Source: an uncultured Pseudomonadota bacterium (lineage in GTDB: Bacteria > Pseudomonadota > Gammaproteobacteria > Ga0077536). Taken from it: DNA of 64,000 bases. The notes beneath the pieces were generated by a model. It was not told where the DNA came from, did no database searches, and saw only the letters and a program-made list of their open reading frames with translations. Numbering within the stretch: the stretch's first letter is position 1; each line of letters opens with the position of its first letter. A program made the translations under genes and the position numbers. The DNA is taken from NCBI GenBank assembly GCA_902597385.1, contig CACJXQ010000003.1, forward strand, positions 1 to 64,000, read 5' to 3'. Positions 43,882 to 51,673 of the stretch are shown piece by piece.

Positions 43882-44160
43882 TTAACTAGACACCCCTCTT
43901 TTTTGCCTTCTTCTTCGTAGTTCTTTTGGATCACATTGAAGCGGACGATATATTTCTAGCCTGTCACCCTCTCTAAGAACCTTTTCTAACGTAACTTCGC
44001 TGCCAAAAATTCCATAGCTGTTGCTGTCCGACCCAGACAAGTCAAGGCCGTGAAGATTCTCAACAGCCTCGAGGGCCTCATAAACTTTAGCCCCTGAACT
44101 TAAACTTAAGCAGGCCACCAACGTATCTCCTGGCCTGGCAAAAACGACTTCTATTTTCAA
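43882..44160 (-). CDS. rnfH: RnfH family ubiquitin-like protein
   Basis: 92 residues, beta-grasp fold family (UPF0125). MKIEVVFARPGDTLVACLSL at the start, GIFGSEV and LREGDRLEIYRPLQCDPKELRRRR at the end are characteristic. Function is not settled; despite the name no Rnf complex is nearby. Start is TTG, 5 bases after ratA. The ratA-rnfH pair is strongly conserved and was described in E. coli as yfjG-yfjF. Confidence 0.92.
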   Translation of the reverse strand: MKIEVVFARPGDTLVACLSLSSGAKVYEALEAVENLHGLDLSGSDSNSYGIFGSEVTLEKVLREGDRLEIYRPLQCDPKELRRRRQKRGVSS

Positions 44161-44165
44161 AAACG

Positions 44166-44609
44166 TTACCCTAATAGCTCGTGAGCCCTCTTCCGAAATG
44201 ACCTCATCAGAGTCATTGCAACTGGCTTCGATGCCGCGTTTAAAGCTATATCCAAAAGCTTATTTTCTGCTTCAAAATCCAGCTCTAACTTCACCTGACA
44301 TCCGCTTTCAGTCGGGACAAACGACCATGCGCCCTTTAAATATTTGAACGGCCCCTCAGAAAACTCTAAACTTATAGCTCGCCCAAAATTTAGTCGATTA
44401 TTAGTTGTCAAAGAATAGGAAAACCCTCCTTTTCTTATCGTGATCGATGCTCTCATACTTTCATCATCTTCTTCGATGACTCTACTACCTACACACCAAG
44501 GTAAAAATTCGGCATAAGACCCCACATCATTTACGATTTCGTAAATTTTTGAGGCCTCAAAAGGCATTAAGACTGATTCTAGGACACGAGCCAAAACTAA
44601 CTTACTCAA
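44166..44609 (-). CDS. ratA: RatA / coenzyme Q-binding START-domain protein
   Basis: 147 residues, polyketide-cyclase/START fold. VLMPFEASKIYEIVNDVGSY then FLPWCVGSRV and FKYLKGAWSFVP are typical. Homologues are related to Coq10, which binds ubiquinone; the E. coli protein was reported to impair 70S assembly when overproduced. I would not call it a toxin from sequence. Start is TTG overlapping the upstream transporter stop (TTGA). Confidence 0.92.
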   Translation of the reverse strand: MSKLVLARVLESVLMPFEASKIYEIVNDVGSYAEFLPWCVGSRVIEEDDESMRASITIRKGGFSYSLTTNNRLNFGRAISLEFSEGPFKYLKGAWSFVPTESGCQVKLELDFEAENKLLDIALNAASKPVAMTLMRSFRKRAHELLG

Positions 44610-46003
44610 AAAATTAAACTAAATATTTTTAGGCCTATTCGGTCCAAGCCACTAGAGTTGACCAGAACCGCTGCAACGCCCAAGGGAGCAACAACCTTCA
44701 CTAACAAAATAAGCACTTTTGCGCGTAGCTTCCACTCCTTAGCCTCTATTCCTAACCACTCCAGCGCTGTGTCGGATTTAAGTCTCCAACCCGAAAATAA
44801 CACAATCAATAAACCACCAAGAGGCAGCATAATTGAAGTGCTTAGAAATTCACTTATTTCAAAAAAGTTTTTGCTAAATATTGTTATGTCACCCCAAATA
44901 TTAAAAGATAACAGAGAAAAGACACCCAAAAGCCAAGCTCCAGCGCCCCCTATTACGGTCGCTTTGACTCTAGTTAATCTTCCACCCTCCAGCATCCAAG
45001 CGACAATAGGTTCCAAAAGGGAGATGGCGGAGGTCCAGGCTGCAATAGATAATAAAACAAAGAAAAGCGTTCCCAAAATTTGACCAAAAGGCATAGCACC
45101 AAAGGCAACTGTTAGAGTAACAAAAACCAAGCCAGGCCCCTGTCCTGCCTCTAAACCGTAGGCGAACACTATCGGAAAAATTGCTAATCCTGCCGACAGG
45201 GCTACTAGAGTATCGGCTATTCCTATCATAGCAGAGGTACGAATGATTGGTGTTTGCTTCGGAAGATAAGCACCGTAAATCATTAGGGAACCCATTCCCA
45301 AACTCAGGCTAAAAAATGCCTGTCCTAAAGCAATTAGTATGCTCTCTCCGGTCAAAGCAGAAAAATTGGGTCTAAACAAATAAACTATGGCATCCCCAAA
45401 GTTTCCAACGACCGCCGAATAACAAACCAAACCGAAGAGCATCAGAAATAGAATAGGCATAAGTGATTTCACCGCCATCTCTAGGCCTCTTTTCAGACCC
45501 CTACCAACCATGTAACAAGTGATTACAAGAAAAATGCTATGCCAAACCAACATGGAAGTTGCAGATTCTGTCAACTTATTGAAGAAAGCCTCTGCGCTTT
45601 GAGGTCCCATAGTTTCCATGGTGCCGGTTACGAAATAAAAAGTATATGCCAGGGACCAACCCGCAATTACGGAATAAAAAGAAAGGATAAGAAAGCCGGC
45701 AACAATTCCCAGCAATCCGACCATGCCCCATTTTTCCGAAAGCTTAGCCCCAATAGCCAAGTTTTTCATAGCGTTTATAGGGCTAGCTCGACCATGTTTC
45801 CCAAGCATCACCTCGCAAATCATTACTGGAAGTCCTACCAACAGAACGCATAGTAAATAAACTAGAACAAAGGCCCCTCCTCCATTCTCTCCTGTAACAT
45901 AAGGAAAGCGCCAAATATTACCCAACCCAACTGCAGAACCTGTTGCTGCTAAAATAAAAATCCAGCGCGAGGACCAAGTTTCATGTTTGATTTCAGTACT
46001 CAA
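44606..46003 (-). CDS. Neurotransmitter:sodium symporter (NSS) family transporter
   Basis: LeuT-fold Na+-coupled importer, probably of an amino acid. 465 residues with 11-12 hydrophobic helices. The first helix carries the family signature SRWIFILAATGSAVGLGNIWRFPYVTGENGGGAF-like stretch (about 11-44) with the unwound Na+/substrate site. Prokaryotic members usually carry tryptophan, leucine or other neutral amino acids; the substrate is not readable here. Start is TTG. First gene of a transporter-ratA-rnfH unit, divergent from smpB. Confidence 0.93.
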   Translation of the reverse strand: MSTEIKHETWSSRWIFILAATGSAVGLGNIWRFPYVTGENGGGAFVLVYLLCVLLVGLPVMICEVMLGKHGRASPINAMKNLAIGAKLSEKWGMVGLLGIVAGFLILSFYSVIAGWSLAYTFYFVTGTMETMGPQSAEAFFNKLTESATSMLVWHSIFLVITCYMVGRGLKRGLEMAVKSLMPILFLMLFGLVCYSAVVGNFGDAIVYLFRPNFSALTGESILIALGQAFFSLSLGMGSLMIYGAYLPKQTPIIRTSAMIGIADTLVALSAGLAIFPIVFAYGLEAGQGPGLVFVTLTVAFGAMPFGQILGTLFFVLLSIAAWTSAISLLEPIVAWMLEGGRLTRVKATVIGGAGAWLLGVFSLLSFNIWGDITIFSKNFFEISEFLSTSIMLPLGGLLIVLFSGWRLKSDTALEWLGIEAKEWKLRAKVLILLVKVVAPLGVAAVLVNSSGLDRIGLKIFSLIF

Positions 46004-46169
46004 TTTTTTTCCCGAGGAAATGTCTCAAAAAGGCCTACATTGTGTTCTATCCCAAGGTGTTGAGCAACTTTTAAAACCCAAAAGCAATAGATTACTTGAA
46101 TAAATAACTTGTCCTTCTGTTGAATTGCTATACTTATAGTGTTTCAAGCTCCGCAGTTGAATTTTATAA

Positions 46170-46652
46170 ATGGCCAAAAAAAATAAAACGCTGAAAGATT
46201 CGCTCATTTCTAAGAACAGAAAAGCCAGACATGACTATCTTATAGAGGAGTCGTTAGAAGCCGGGATAGCTTTAGAGGGCTGGGAGGTAAAGAGCTTGAG
46301 GGCGGGTAAGGTTCAAATAAGGGATGCTTATATATCCATCAAAAACTACGAGGTGAGTTCAATCGGCTTACTAATCACCCCCTTGCCTTCTGCCTCTACT
46401 CACATCGAGGCCACCCCTTCCCGCTCGCGAAAGTTACTACTAAAAAAGAAAGAAATAGACAAATTACGTGGGGCTATCGAGAGAAAAGGCTTAACCGGCG
46501 TTATACTGAGTCTCTATTGGAAAAAAAATTTAGTGAAGGTTGAGATTGGGATAGCTAGAGGTAAAAAACTTTATGACAAAAGAGCCGCCGAAAAGCAGCG
46601 GGATTGGGAAAGAGAAAAGGCTAGGTTGGGTAAAGCTAAATTTAAAGGGTAA
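46170..46652 (+). CDS. smpB: SsrA-binding protein SmpB
   Basis: Partner of tmRNA in ribosome rescue. 160 residues. RKARHDYLIEESLEAG and GWEVKSLRAGKVQIRDAY form the beta-barrel core that binds tmRNA; the C-terminal tail KLYDKRAAEKQRDWERE enters the mRNA channel. The gene for its RNA partner, ssrA, starts 43 bases downstream. A TATACT (46129-46134) upstream may be its -10. Confidence 0.98.
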   Translation: MAKKNKTLKDSLISKNRKARHDYLIEESLEAGIALEGWEVKSLRAGKVQIRDAYISIKNYEVSSIGLLITPLPSASTHIEATPSRSRKLLLKKKEIDKLRGAIERKGLTGVILSLYWKKNLVKVEIGIARGKKLYDKRAAEKQRDWEREKARLGKAKFKG

Positions 46653-46678
46653 AACTACCACTTATATCAAACCGACGA

Positions 46679-46684
46679 TATAAT
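46679..46684 (+). promoter_or_regulatory. Candidate ssrA promoter -10 (TATAAT)
   Basis: Perfect TATAAT in the 42-base smpB-ssrA gap, 10 bases before the mature tmRNA 5' end. The -35 match is poor. It would give tmRNA its own strong start independent of smpB. Confidence 0.5.
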
Positions 46685-46694
46685 CTTTTTGATT

Positions 46695-47058
46695 GGGGGC
46701 GTCATGGCTTCGACGTGGGTAATGACGCTGAAAGGGCATGCCGAGGGGCAGAACACCTCGTAAATACAGCTGCAAACAATATATAGTTGCCAACGACGAC
46801 AACTACGCACTCGCTGCTTAATAACCAGTAGAGTGCCGTCTAGCTCCGATTCGCTTGTGGGTTGGAGGTCTAGGCGTCATTTACACAAGCAAGCGTTGTT
46901 CTTTTGGTTAGGGAGAACGACGTTAACTTTTCTAACCTAGTTAGTTACCTTCCCTGCCCATCGGGTAGTAACTAGCGAAATTTAAAGACCGGGCTAAGCA
47001 TGTAGAACGGACAGAAGAAGGCTTGCGGACGCGGGTTCAACTCCCGCCGCCTCCACCA
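46695..47058 (+). ncRNA. ssrA: Transfer-messenger RNA (tmRNA)
   Basis: One-piece tmRNA of 364 bases. The 5' end GGGGGCG pairs with 3' CGCCTCC, keeping the G-U third pair needed for alanylation; the 3' end is encoded ACCA. The T arm is GCGGG-TTCAACT-CCCGC (47031-47047). The tag frame runs 46789-46821: Ala resume codon GCC, then tag ANDDNYALAA and TAA TAA. It sits behind smpB. The 3' end is a frequent target of site-specific integrases, and the accessory region starts right after it. Confidence 0.97.
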
Positions 47059-47089
47059 AACAAAAGGACGATAATGTCCAGATAAGTAC

Positions 47090-47116
47090 AAAAAGCCCTG
47101 TAAAAAGGGCTTTTTT
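47090..47116 (+). terminator. Intrinsic terminator of ssrA
   Basis: Stem AAAAGCCCT / AGGGCTTTT with a short A-rich loop and a run of six T, 32 bases after the tmRNA CCA. It is the clearest rho-independent terminator in the window. Confidence 0.88.
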
Positions 47117-47309
47117 ATTGAGTACTGTATCCAGTACTGTCCATCTAAATACCGTAAATCTGACAGGGTTCGTTCTCATGAAATTAACCGCAAGTGGCGT
47201 AAAGCTGGCTGTATAAAAGGAAAACGCGATGACAAAAGGGGACAAATCTACTTTCCGAAGGCTCGCAAGAGCTAAACCATGACAAGTGTGAAGACTATGA
47301 CGATGTTAT
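47117..47309. other. Non-coding stretch behind ssrA with short direct repeats
   Basis: No intact gene. An 8-base direct repeat AGTACTGT occurs at 47121-47128 and 47133-47140. An ATG at 47179 opens MKLTASGVKLAV then a stop, which vaguely recalls the start of ssrA-type tyrosine integrases; a second frame stays open to 47273 (ending GQIYFPKARKS). Neither is strong. I read it as decayed mobile-element DNA. Confidence 0.3.
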
Positions 47310-47525
47310 CTATAACTTTATTACCCAGTAAGCAATAGTCTTATCTAACCAGAACTCTTTAGGAGGGTCTTCATTCCTTTCATATTCTTCACAAACTAGA
47401 CTCCTTCCCCTACTAACTACAAACGGAGCCCAGTATAGAGGATGGGTTGTTCGCTCGGTTTTTAACAGTTCTAGCGCTCGTACTTCGACCCCCATGCAAT
47501 TGACATCGGGTTTTGTATTTAATGG
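47310..47525 (-). pseudogene. Relic of a CHAT-domain protein (C-terminal fragment)
   Basis: Open stretch of about 70 codons on the minus strand, bounded upstream by an in-frame TAA coinciding with the desaturase stop. The segment ALELLKTERTTHPLYWAPFVV looks like the very end of CHAT (caspase-like) peptidase domains, which usually finish with HPYYWA.FVL. The catalytic His and Cys regions that should precede it are absent, replaced by the desaturase gene. The last ~30 residues do not resemble anything I know. Best read as a truncated remnant; a short real protein starting at the ATG at 47495 cannot be excluded. Confidence 0.45.
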
Positions 47526-47531
47526 CAGGCT

Positions 47532-48407
47532 TTAAACAGATATTCGACCCCAAAATCCTCCCCATCTCACAAGTGATTCGGGGATCTTTCCTCGAATCAC
47601 ATTCCAGACTCGCTCGTACCTATACCATGGGAGTCCAGGATATAAATGGTGGATTAAATGCCGAGTTTGTCCAAGCATCCACCAATGATTAACATTTGCC
47701 GTTTCAATAATACCAGTGGCACCAACCGGATTTACACGTTGTTCAATTCCATGAGGATGATGTATGTAAGCAAAAAGGTAAACTAAAGCGATTCGCGCCA
47801 ATAAACACGGAACAACAAACGCAACGAGAAACTCACTGACAAAGACCGACACAAAACCAATGACCAGTACTGAGACATACACCAAAACTCCAACAGAAAA
47901 TCTAACTCGCTCAACAACAGGCCTTGTCGACCAAGCCCCCACATAGTAACGAACCCATAAAATATCTAAAAACGCCCAACGTGCCACGCGGGTTAAAACG
48001 GAACCAACTAGAAATGGCACGTCTGGATCAGTACCTGTCTCTCCGGTATGTTGATGATGAGTGAAATGTAGATAGCGATACAAACTTGTGTTAAATCCCG
48101 GTAACAACAATTGTGCAGAAATGGTCCCCAGTATGTCATTGAGCCAACTCACTCGCGAATACGAGCGATGTACAGCTTCGTGAAATGGGGTAAAACTAAT
48201 GTAAATAAATATCGTATTAGCAGCTATTACCAACGGCCAGCTAATGGCACCTTGTAGAAACAAGTAGGTAGTCACGCCAAACCCTACATAGCAAACCACA
48301 AAAAGTAATGATGTTGGCACGGACAGTAACGGTACTTTGAAAACCTCCGCCAAAGCCGGATCATTCCTAACCGTTCTGATAATTTTTCTCTGCTCTAAAG
48401 CTTCCAT
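47532..48407 (-). CDS. Membrane di-iron fatty acid desaturase family protein
   Basis: 291-residue integral membrane protein with about four hydrophobic helices and the three histidine boxes of the family: HEAVH (76-80), HFTHHQH (114-120) and HLIHH (250-254), with extra His in HHPHG (216-220) and NHWW (240-243). These ligate a di-iron centre that desaturates or hydroxylates lipid-like substrates. The spacing fits FA_desaturase rather than AlkB (no NYxEHYG). Carotenoid ketolases and hydroxylases share the fold, so acyl chain, carotenoid or terpenoid substrate is undecided. Divergent from the serine hydrolase gene; a palindrome lies between. Confidence 0.85.
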   Translation of the reverse strand: MEALEQRKIIRTVRNDPALAEVFKVPLLSVPTSLLFVVCYVGFGVTTYLFLQGAISWPLVIAANTIFIYISFTPFHEAVHRSYSRVSWLNDILGTISAQLLLPGFNTSLYRYLHFTHHQHTGETGTDPDVPFLVGSVLTRVARWAFLDILWVRYYVGAWSTRPVVERVRFSVGVLVYVSVLVIGFVSVFVSEFLVAFVVPCLLARIALVYLFAYIHHPHGIEQRVNPVGATGIIETANVNHWWMLGQTRHLIHHLYPGLPWYRYERVWNVIRGKIPESLVRWGGFWGRISV

Positions 48408-48431
48408 AGCCCCCCCCTTTTTGCTCTACGT

Positions 48432-48451
48432 TATAATCCAAGCATATGCTT
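48432..48451 (+). promoter_or_regulatory. TATAAT and 12-base palindrome between desaturase and hydrolase genes
   Basis: In the 100-base divergent gap, TATAAT (48432-48437, plus strand) is followed by the perfect palindrome AAGCATATGCTT (48440-48451), where the plus-strand transcript would start. On the minus strand the palindrome lies just upstream of TATAAC. A dimeric repressor site controlling both genes is plausible; no regulator gene is adjacent. Confidence 0.4.
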
Positions 48452-48507
48452 TCAGGACGATGCGAATCAAGTTATGATTTAAGAATCAATATTTGGGGGT
48501 TCTAAAC

Positions 48508-49701
48508 ATGGGTGATTCAATTAAGGTTATCGCCGACAGTATTCTAAGGAATAGTGTAGGACGAGCCGGCGGTGCTCCAGGTGTGGTAGCTATGGCAACG
48601 GACAGTTCCGATAATTTTTACGAGGGTGCCGCCGGAGTACGAGAGCTTGGTGAAGTTAACCTAATGACCACTGATTCCGTGATGCTTCTCGCCTCTTGTA
48701 CCAAAGCGTTGGTCGGAACCGCGCTAATGCAATTAGTTGAAGAAGGGCTGGTCTCCTTAGATGACCCAGCCAAAGAGTTTACTCCCGAGATCGCAAACAT
48801 TCAGGTCCTAGATGGCTTTAAACCTGATGGAGAGCCAATTCTGAGAAAACCTAAAAGCGATATTACCTTAAAAGAACTTATGCTTCATACTTCGGGCCTT
48901 GGATATGACTTTTTTAGCGAAGATCTACTCAAATATCGAAATTTAAAAGAAATTCCCTCCATTTTGTCCTGTACGTTTGACTCAGTTCGAGATGTGCTCC
49001 TACATGATCCCGGCCAGAACTGGACCTACGGATGCGGCATTGATTGGGTGGGACTTGCTTGCGAAGCAGTACGAGGAAAACGACTCGGGGAGGTGCTTAA
49101 AGAGTACATTTTTTCGCCGCTAGAGATGCGCGATATTGCTTTTACAATGACGGATTCGATGCGCGACCGTCTTGTGACCATCCATCAGCGCGACGAGAGC
49201 GGACAACTCACTGCTCAGCCCGACCTGATACTGCCGCAGCCTCCAGAGATGGACATGGGAGGCCACGGCTTGTACTCCACCATTGGCGAATATATGAAAT
49301 TTATACGTATGATAATCAATGATGGTAACGGACCACAGGGTCGCGTACTAAAGGCCGAAACTGTAAAACAAATGGCTGAAAACGGCTTGGGTAATTTAAA
49401 AAGTGGTGCTTGGAACAGCTCCAATCCGGCTCTGGCGAATTCCGGTGATTTTTTTCCTGGTCTCACGAAATCATGGGGTTTAACCTTTCAGGTCAATGAT
49501 GAACAAGCGCCAACAGGTAGACCTGCTGGGCAGCTCTCTTGGGCCGGTATTGCTAACAGTTTTTACTGGATCGATCGCAAAAATGGAATAGGGGGCATGT
49601 GGAGCAGCCAGATCTTACCTTTTCAAGATATTGCTTCCTATCCAGGCTTCGTGGATTTCGAAACTGCCGTTTATCGTTCCTTTAATACAGAAAAAAAATA
49701 A
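48508..49701 (+). CDS. Serine hydrolase, beta-lactamase/esterase (class C-like) family
   Basis: 397 residues from the ATG at 48508 with GGGGG about 10 bases upstream; a TTG five codons earlier is less likely. The SxxK nucleophile motif is S63-C-T-K66, Tyr174 lies in TYGCGIDW as the expected general base, and the C-terminus has the family ending (GIGGMWSSQILPF). No signal peptide, so cytoplasmic, which favours an esterase/lactonase over a periplasmic beta-lactamase. Relatives include EstB-type esterases and 6-aminohexanoate dimer hydrolase. Neighbouring Baeyer-Villiger enzymes would yield esters or lactones, which this enzyme could hydrolyse (inference). Confidence 0.85.
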   Translation: MGDSIKVIADSILRNSVGRAGGAPGVVAMATDSSDNFYEGAAGVRELGEVNLMTTDSVMLLASCTKALVGTALMQLVEEGLVSLDDPAKEFTPEIANIQVLDGFKPDGEPILRKPKSDITLKELMLHTSGLGYDFFSEDLLKYRNLKEIPSILSCTFDSVRDVLLHDPGQNWTYGCGIDWVGLACEAVRGKRLGEVLKEYIFSPLEMRDIAFTMTDSMRDRLVTIHQRDESGQLTAQPDLILPQPPEMDMGGHGLYSTIGEYMKFIRMIINDGNGPQGRVLKAETVKQMAENGLGNLKSGAWNSSNPALANSGDFFPGLTKSWGLTFQVNDEQAPTGRPAGQLSWAGIANSFYWIDRKNGIGGMWSSQILPFQDIASYPGFVDFETAVYRSFNTEKK

Positions 49702-49820
49702 TACTGAAGAGCTCATTGGCTAGGTTTATTAAAAATTCCGGTTAGAATTAGATACGAGCAATGCTAACGCATAGTCGACCCAGCTAGCCTAACCTGCCAA
49801 TTCTTCGTTTATCAAAAGAG

Positions 49821-49834
49821 ATCACTGCTGTGAT
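49821..49834 (-). terminator. Weak hairpin after the first monooxygenase gene
   Basis: ATCAC-TGCT-GTGAT inverted repeat; on the minus strand it starts 7 bases after the stop at 49841 and is followed by CTCTTTT. The stem is only 5 bases, so terminator strength is doubtful. Confidence 0.25.
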
Positions 49835-49840
49835 TGCACC

Positions 49841-51445
49841 CTAGCTACATTTGAAGCCCTCAAATTGGTGTGCAGCACATTGCCTGAACTCTTCCAGGTA
49901 TTTAGGCAACCCGCCGGGATACATAAGCATTTCTTTCTTTTTTCCAGGAATATTCGCGCCCATATACCAGGAATCAGCCTTTGGAAAGAGAGTTTGGTCT
50001 GCGATCTCAACTATTTTCTCTCGCCAAATATTCTCGAAGCTTTCTTCGGTTTCAAACCGAGAGAACTTTTTGTCTCTGATATACAGGAGGAGCTCTATTA
50101 TACACTCTCCTTGGTATTCAGCACTGGAAGGTCCGTTACAAAAGCCTGTGGGTGCCTGAGGACCGTAGCCCATTAACATGTTAGGAAATTTCGAAGTTGC
50201 CAAACCTAAATGCGTCCTCACTCCATCTGACCATCTTTCTCCAAGAGTGTTCCCATCAGTATCAGTTATATCTATATTTGTGAGACCACCCGTCACAGCA
50301 TCGAAACCGGTAGCAAACACTACCATGTCGAACTCATACTCTCTCTCGCTAGTCACAATCCCAGATTTAGTCATTTTAACAATCGGTTCATCCCTCAAAG
50401 ACACCAGCTCAGTGTTCTCATAGTTAAAGATATCGAAATACCATTGCTCTAGTGAAGGTCGCTTCACTGCGTAGGGATGTGGTGGTTCAGAAGGCGCTAA
50501 CTTTTGTGCCAAATCTTTATCTTTTATTCTCTCTCGGGTTTTCTTTTTCCAAAATTCATATGCGGTTCTATTCACCTTTTCATCGGTAAACACATCGTGA
50601 TAGGTTCCCAGCCAAAAATTAAACCCGCCTGCTTGCCAGAGTTTTTCATAGGTCTCTTCCCTTTCTACATCGGAAACATCCGCTCCCGAAGTTGGTATGA
50701 AGTCAAAATCAAAGCCGCCAAAACATTCTCCACGACGTTTGAATCGACCAGGTAATTCCTCTTTCATTCGCTCGTTCTCTTTTGGACCGTAATCTTTCTG
50801 ACCCATGGGAAGGTACATATTAGGAGTACGTTGAAAAACTGTAAGATGCTTTGAAACGAGTGCCGCTTCTTGTGCGACCTGAATTCCACTGGCACCCGTG
50901 CCTATCACGGCTACCCTCTTCTCTTTTAAGTCCAACCCATCTTGAGGCCAAAGCGCAGTGTGGTGCGCATCCCCTTCAAACAGTTCCATTCCGTCTAACT
51001 TGGGAATATATGGTTTGGAAGCAAATCCGGTGCATATGACGATGAATTTCGCCGACATTTTGCTTCCAGTGTCGACCTCTAGTTCCCAGTTGTCAGTATT
51101 CTCGTTGTACCTGGCTTTTGATAAACGGCAGTTTAGGCTGACATCCTTAAGAAGATCCATTTTCTTGCCTACATAATCGAAATAAGCCCTCATTTCTGAC
51201 CACCCCGGGAAGCGTTCCGTCCAACGCCACCCAGCCCACAACTCTTTTCGGGAGAATTGATAGATCTCGCAGTGGGTATCTACTCTGGCTCCTGGATAAC
51301 AATTCCACTGCCAGATTCCCCCCAGGCCGCCACTTGCTTCCAGGAGATGTACTTTAAATCCCTCTTCCCTTAAGCGTATTAACTGATAGACCCCAGAGAA
51401 ACCGGCGCCGACGATTACCACATCAAACTCATTTGATTCAGCCAA
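49841..51445 (-). CDS. Flavin-containing Baeyer-Villiger-type monooxygenase 1
   Basis: 534 residues. FAD loop GAGFSG (13-18), GIWQWNCYPGARVDTHCE, NADPH loop GTGASG (182-187) and ATGFD late in the protein. The Baeyer-Villiger fingerprint FxGxxxHxxxW is intact: F156, G158, H162, W166-P167. Such enzymes insert oxygen next to a ketone carbonyl, giving esters or lactones, at the cost of NADPH and O2. Start is TTG with AAGGGGGG upstream. Convergent with the serine hydrolase and divergent from a second, distinct monooxygenase. Confidence 0.92.
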   Translation of the reverse strand: MAESNEFDVVIVGAGFSGVYQLIRLREEGFKVHLLEASGGLGGIWQWNCYPGARVDTHCEIYQFSRKELWAGWRWTERFPGWSEMRAYFDYVGKKMDLLKDVSLNCRLSKARYNENTDNWELEVDTGSKMSAKFIVICTGFASKPYIPKLDGMELFEGDAHHTALWPQDGLDLKEKRVAVIGTGASGIQVAQEAALVSKHLTVFQRTPNMYLPMGQKDYGPKENERMKEELPGRFKRRGECFGGFDFDFIPTSGADVSDVEREETYEKLWQAGGFNFWLGTYHDVFTDEKVNRTAYEFWKKKTRERIKDKDLAQKLAPSEPPHPYAVKRPSLEQWYFDIFNYENTELVSLRDEPIVKMTKSGIVTSEREYEFDMVVFATGFDAVTGGLTNIDITDTDGNTLGERWSDGVRTHLGLATSKFPNMLMGYGPQAPTGFCNGPSSAEYQGECIIELLLYIRDKKFSRFETEESFENIWREKIVEIADQTLFPKADSWYMGANIPGKKKEMLMYPGGLPKYLEEFRQCAAHQFEGFKCS

Positions 51446-51673
51446 AAATACCCCCCTTACTTTGTTACTTTGTTCTCTATAACTATTACGCTAAAAATAC
51501 CATTTAAGATCTAAAACAATAAAAATTCACTATCGCATTATTTTAACGGTTATTTTCAAGAAGAGATGATTTTATACTATCTGGAAAGAATAATTTTTGT
51601 CATTACATCTCGAAGCCGATAAAATTTATAGACATTGGTTAATGATGCTAATCTTTTATAAAAGGAGGTAGCG
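51446..51673. promoter_or_regulatory. Divergent control region between the two monooxygenase genes
   Basis: 228 bases. A tandem 8-base repeat TTACTTTG TTACTTTG (51457-51472) lies just upstream of monooxygenase 1. The plus-strand promoter for monooxygenase 2 is listed separately. No clear minus-strand promoter was fixed. Confidence 0.4.
51597..51625 (+). promoter_or_regulatory. Sigma-70-type promoter of monooxygenase 2
   Basis: TTGTCA (51597-51602) and TAAAAT (51620-51625) with a 17-base spacer; five of six consensus matches in each box. Predicted start is about 42 bases before the TTG start codon. Confidence 0.5.

Noticed and set aside
46994..47245. 83-residue open frame on the minus strand
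   Set aside because: It is the complement of the tmRNA 3' end and its terminator; the ending VEAAGVEPAS is a well-known false protein from tRNA/tmRNA-like DNA.
49716..49800. Imperfect inverted repeat TTGGCTAGGTT / AACCTGCCAA after the serine hydrolase gene
   Set aside because: Arms are about 65 bases apart with one bulge; chance is likely and no function fits.
49851..50176. Two frames of about 100 residues opposite monooxygenase 1
   Set aside because: Both lie within a conserved flavoprotein gene, show no family motif and lack ribosome sites.
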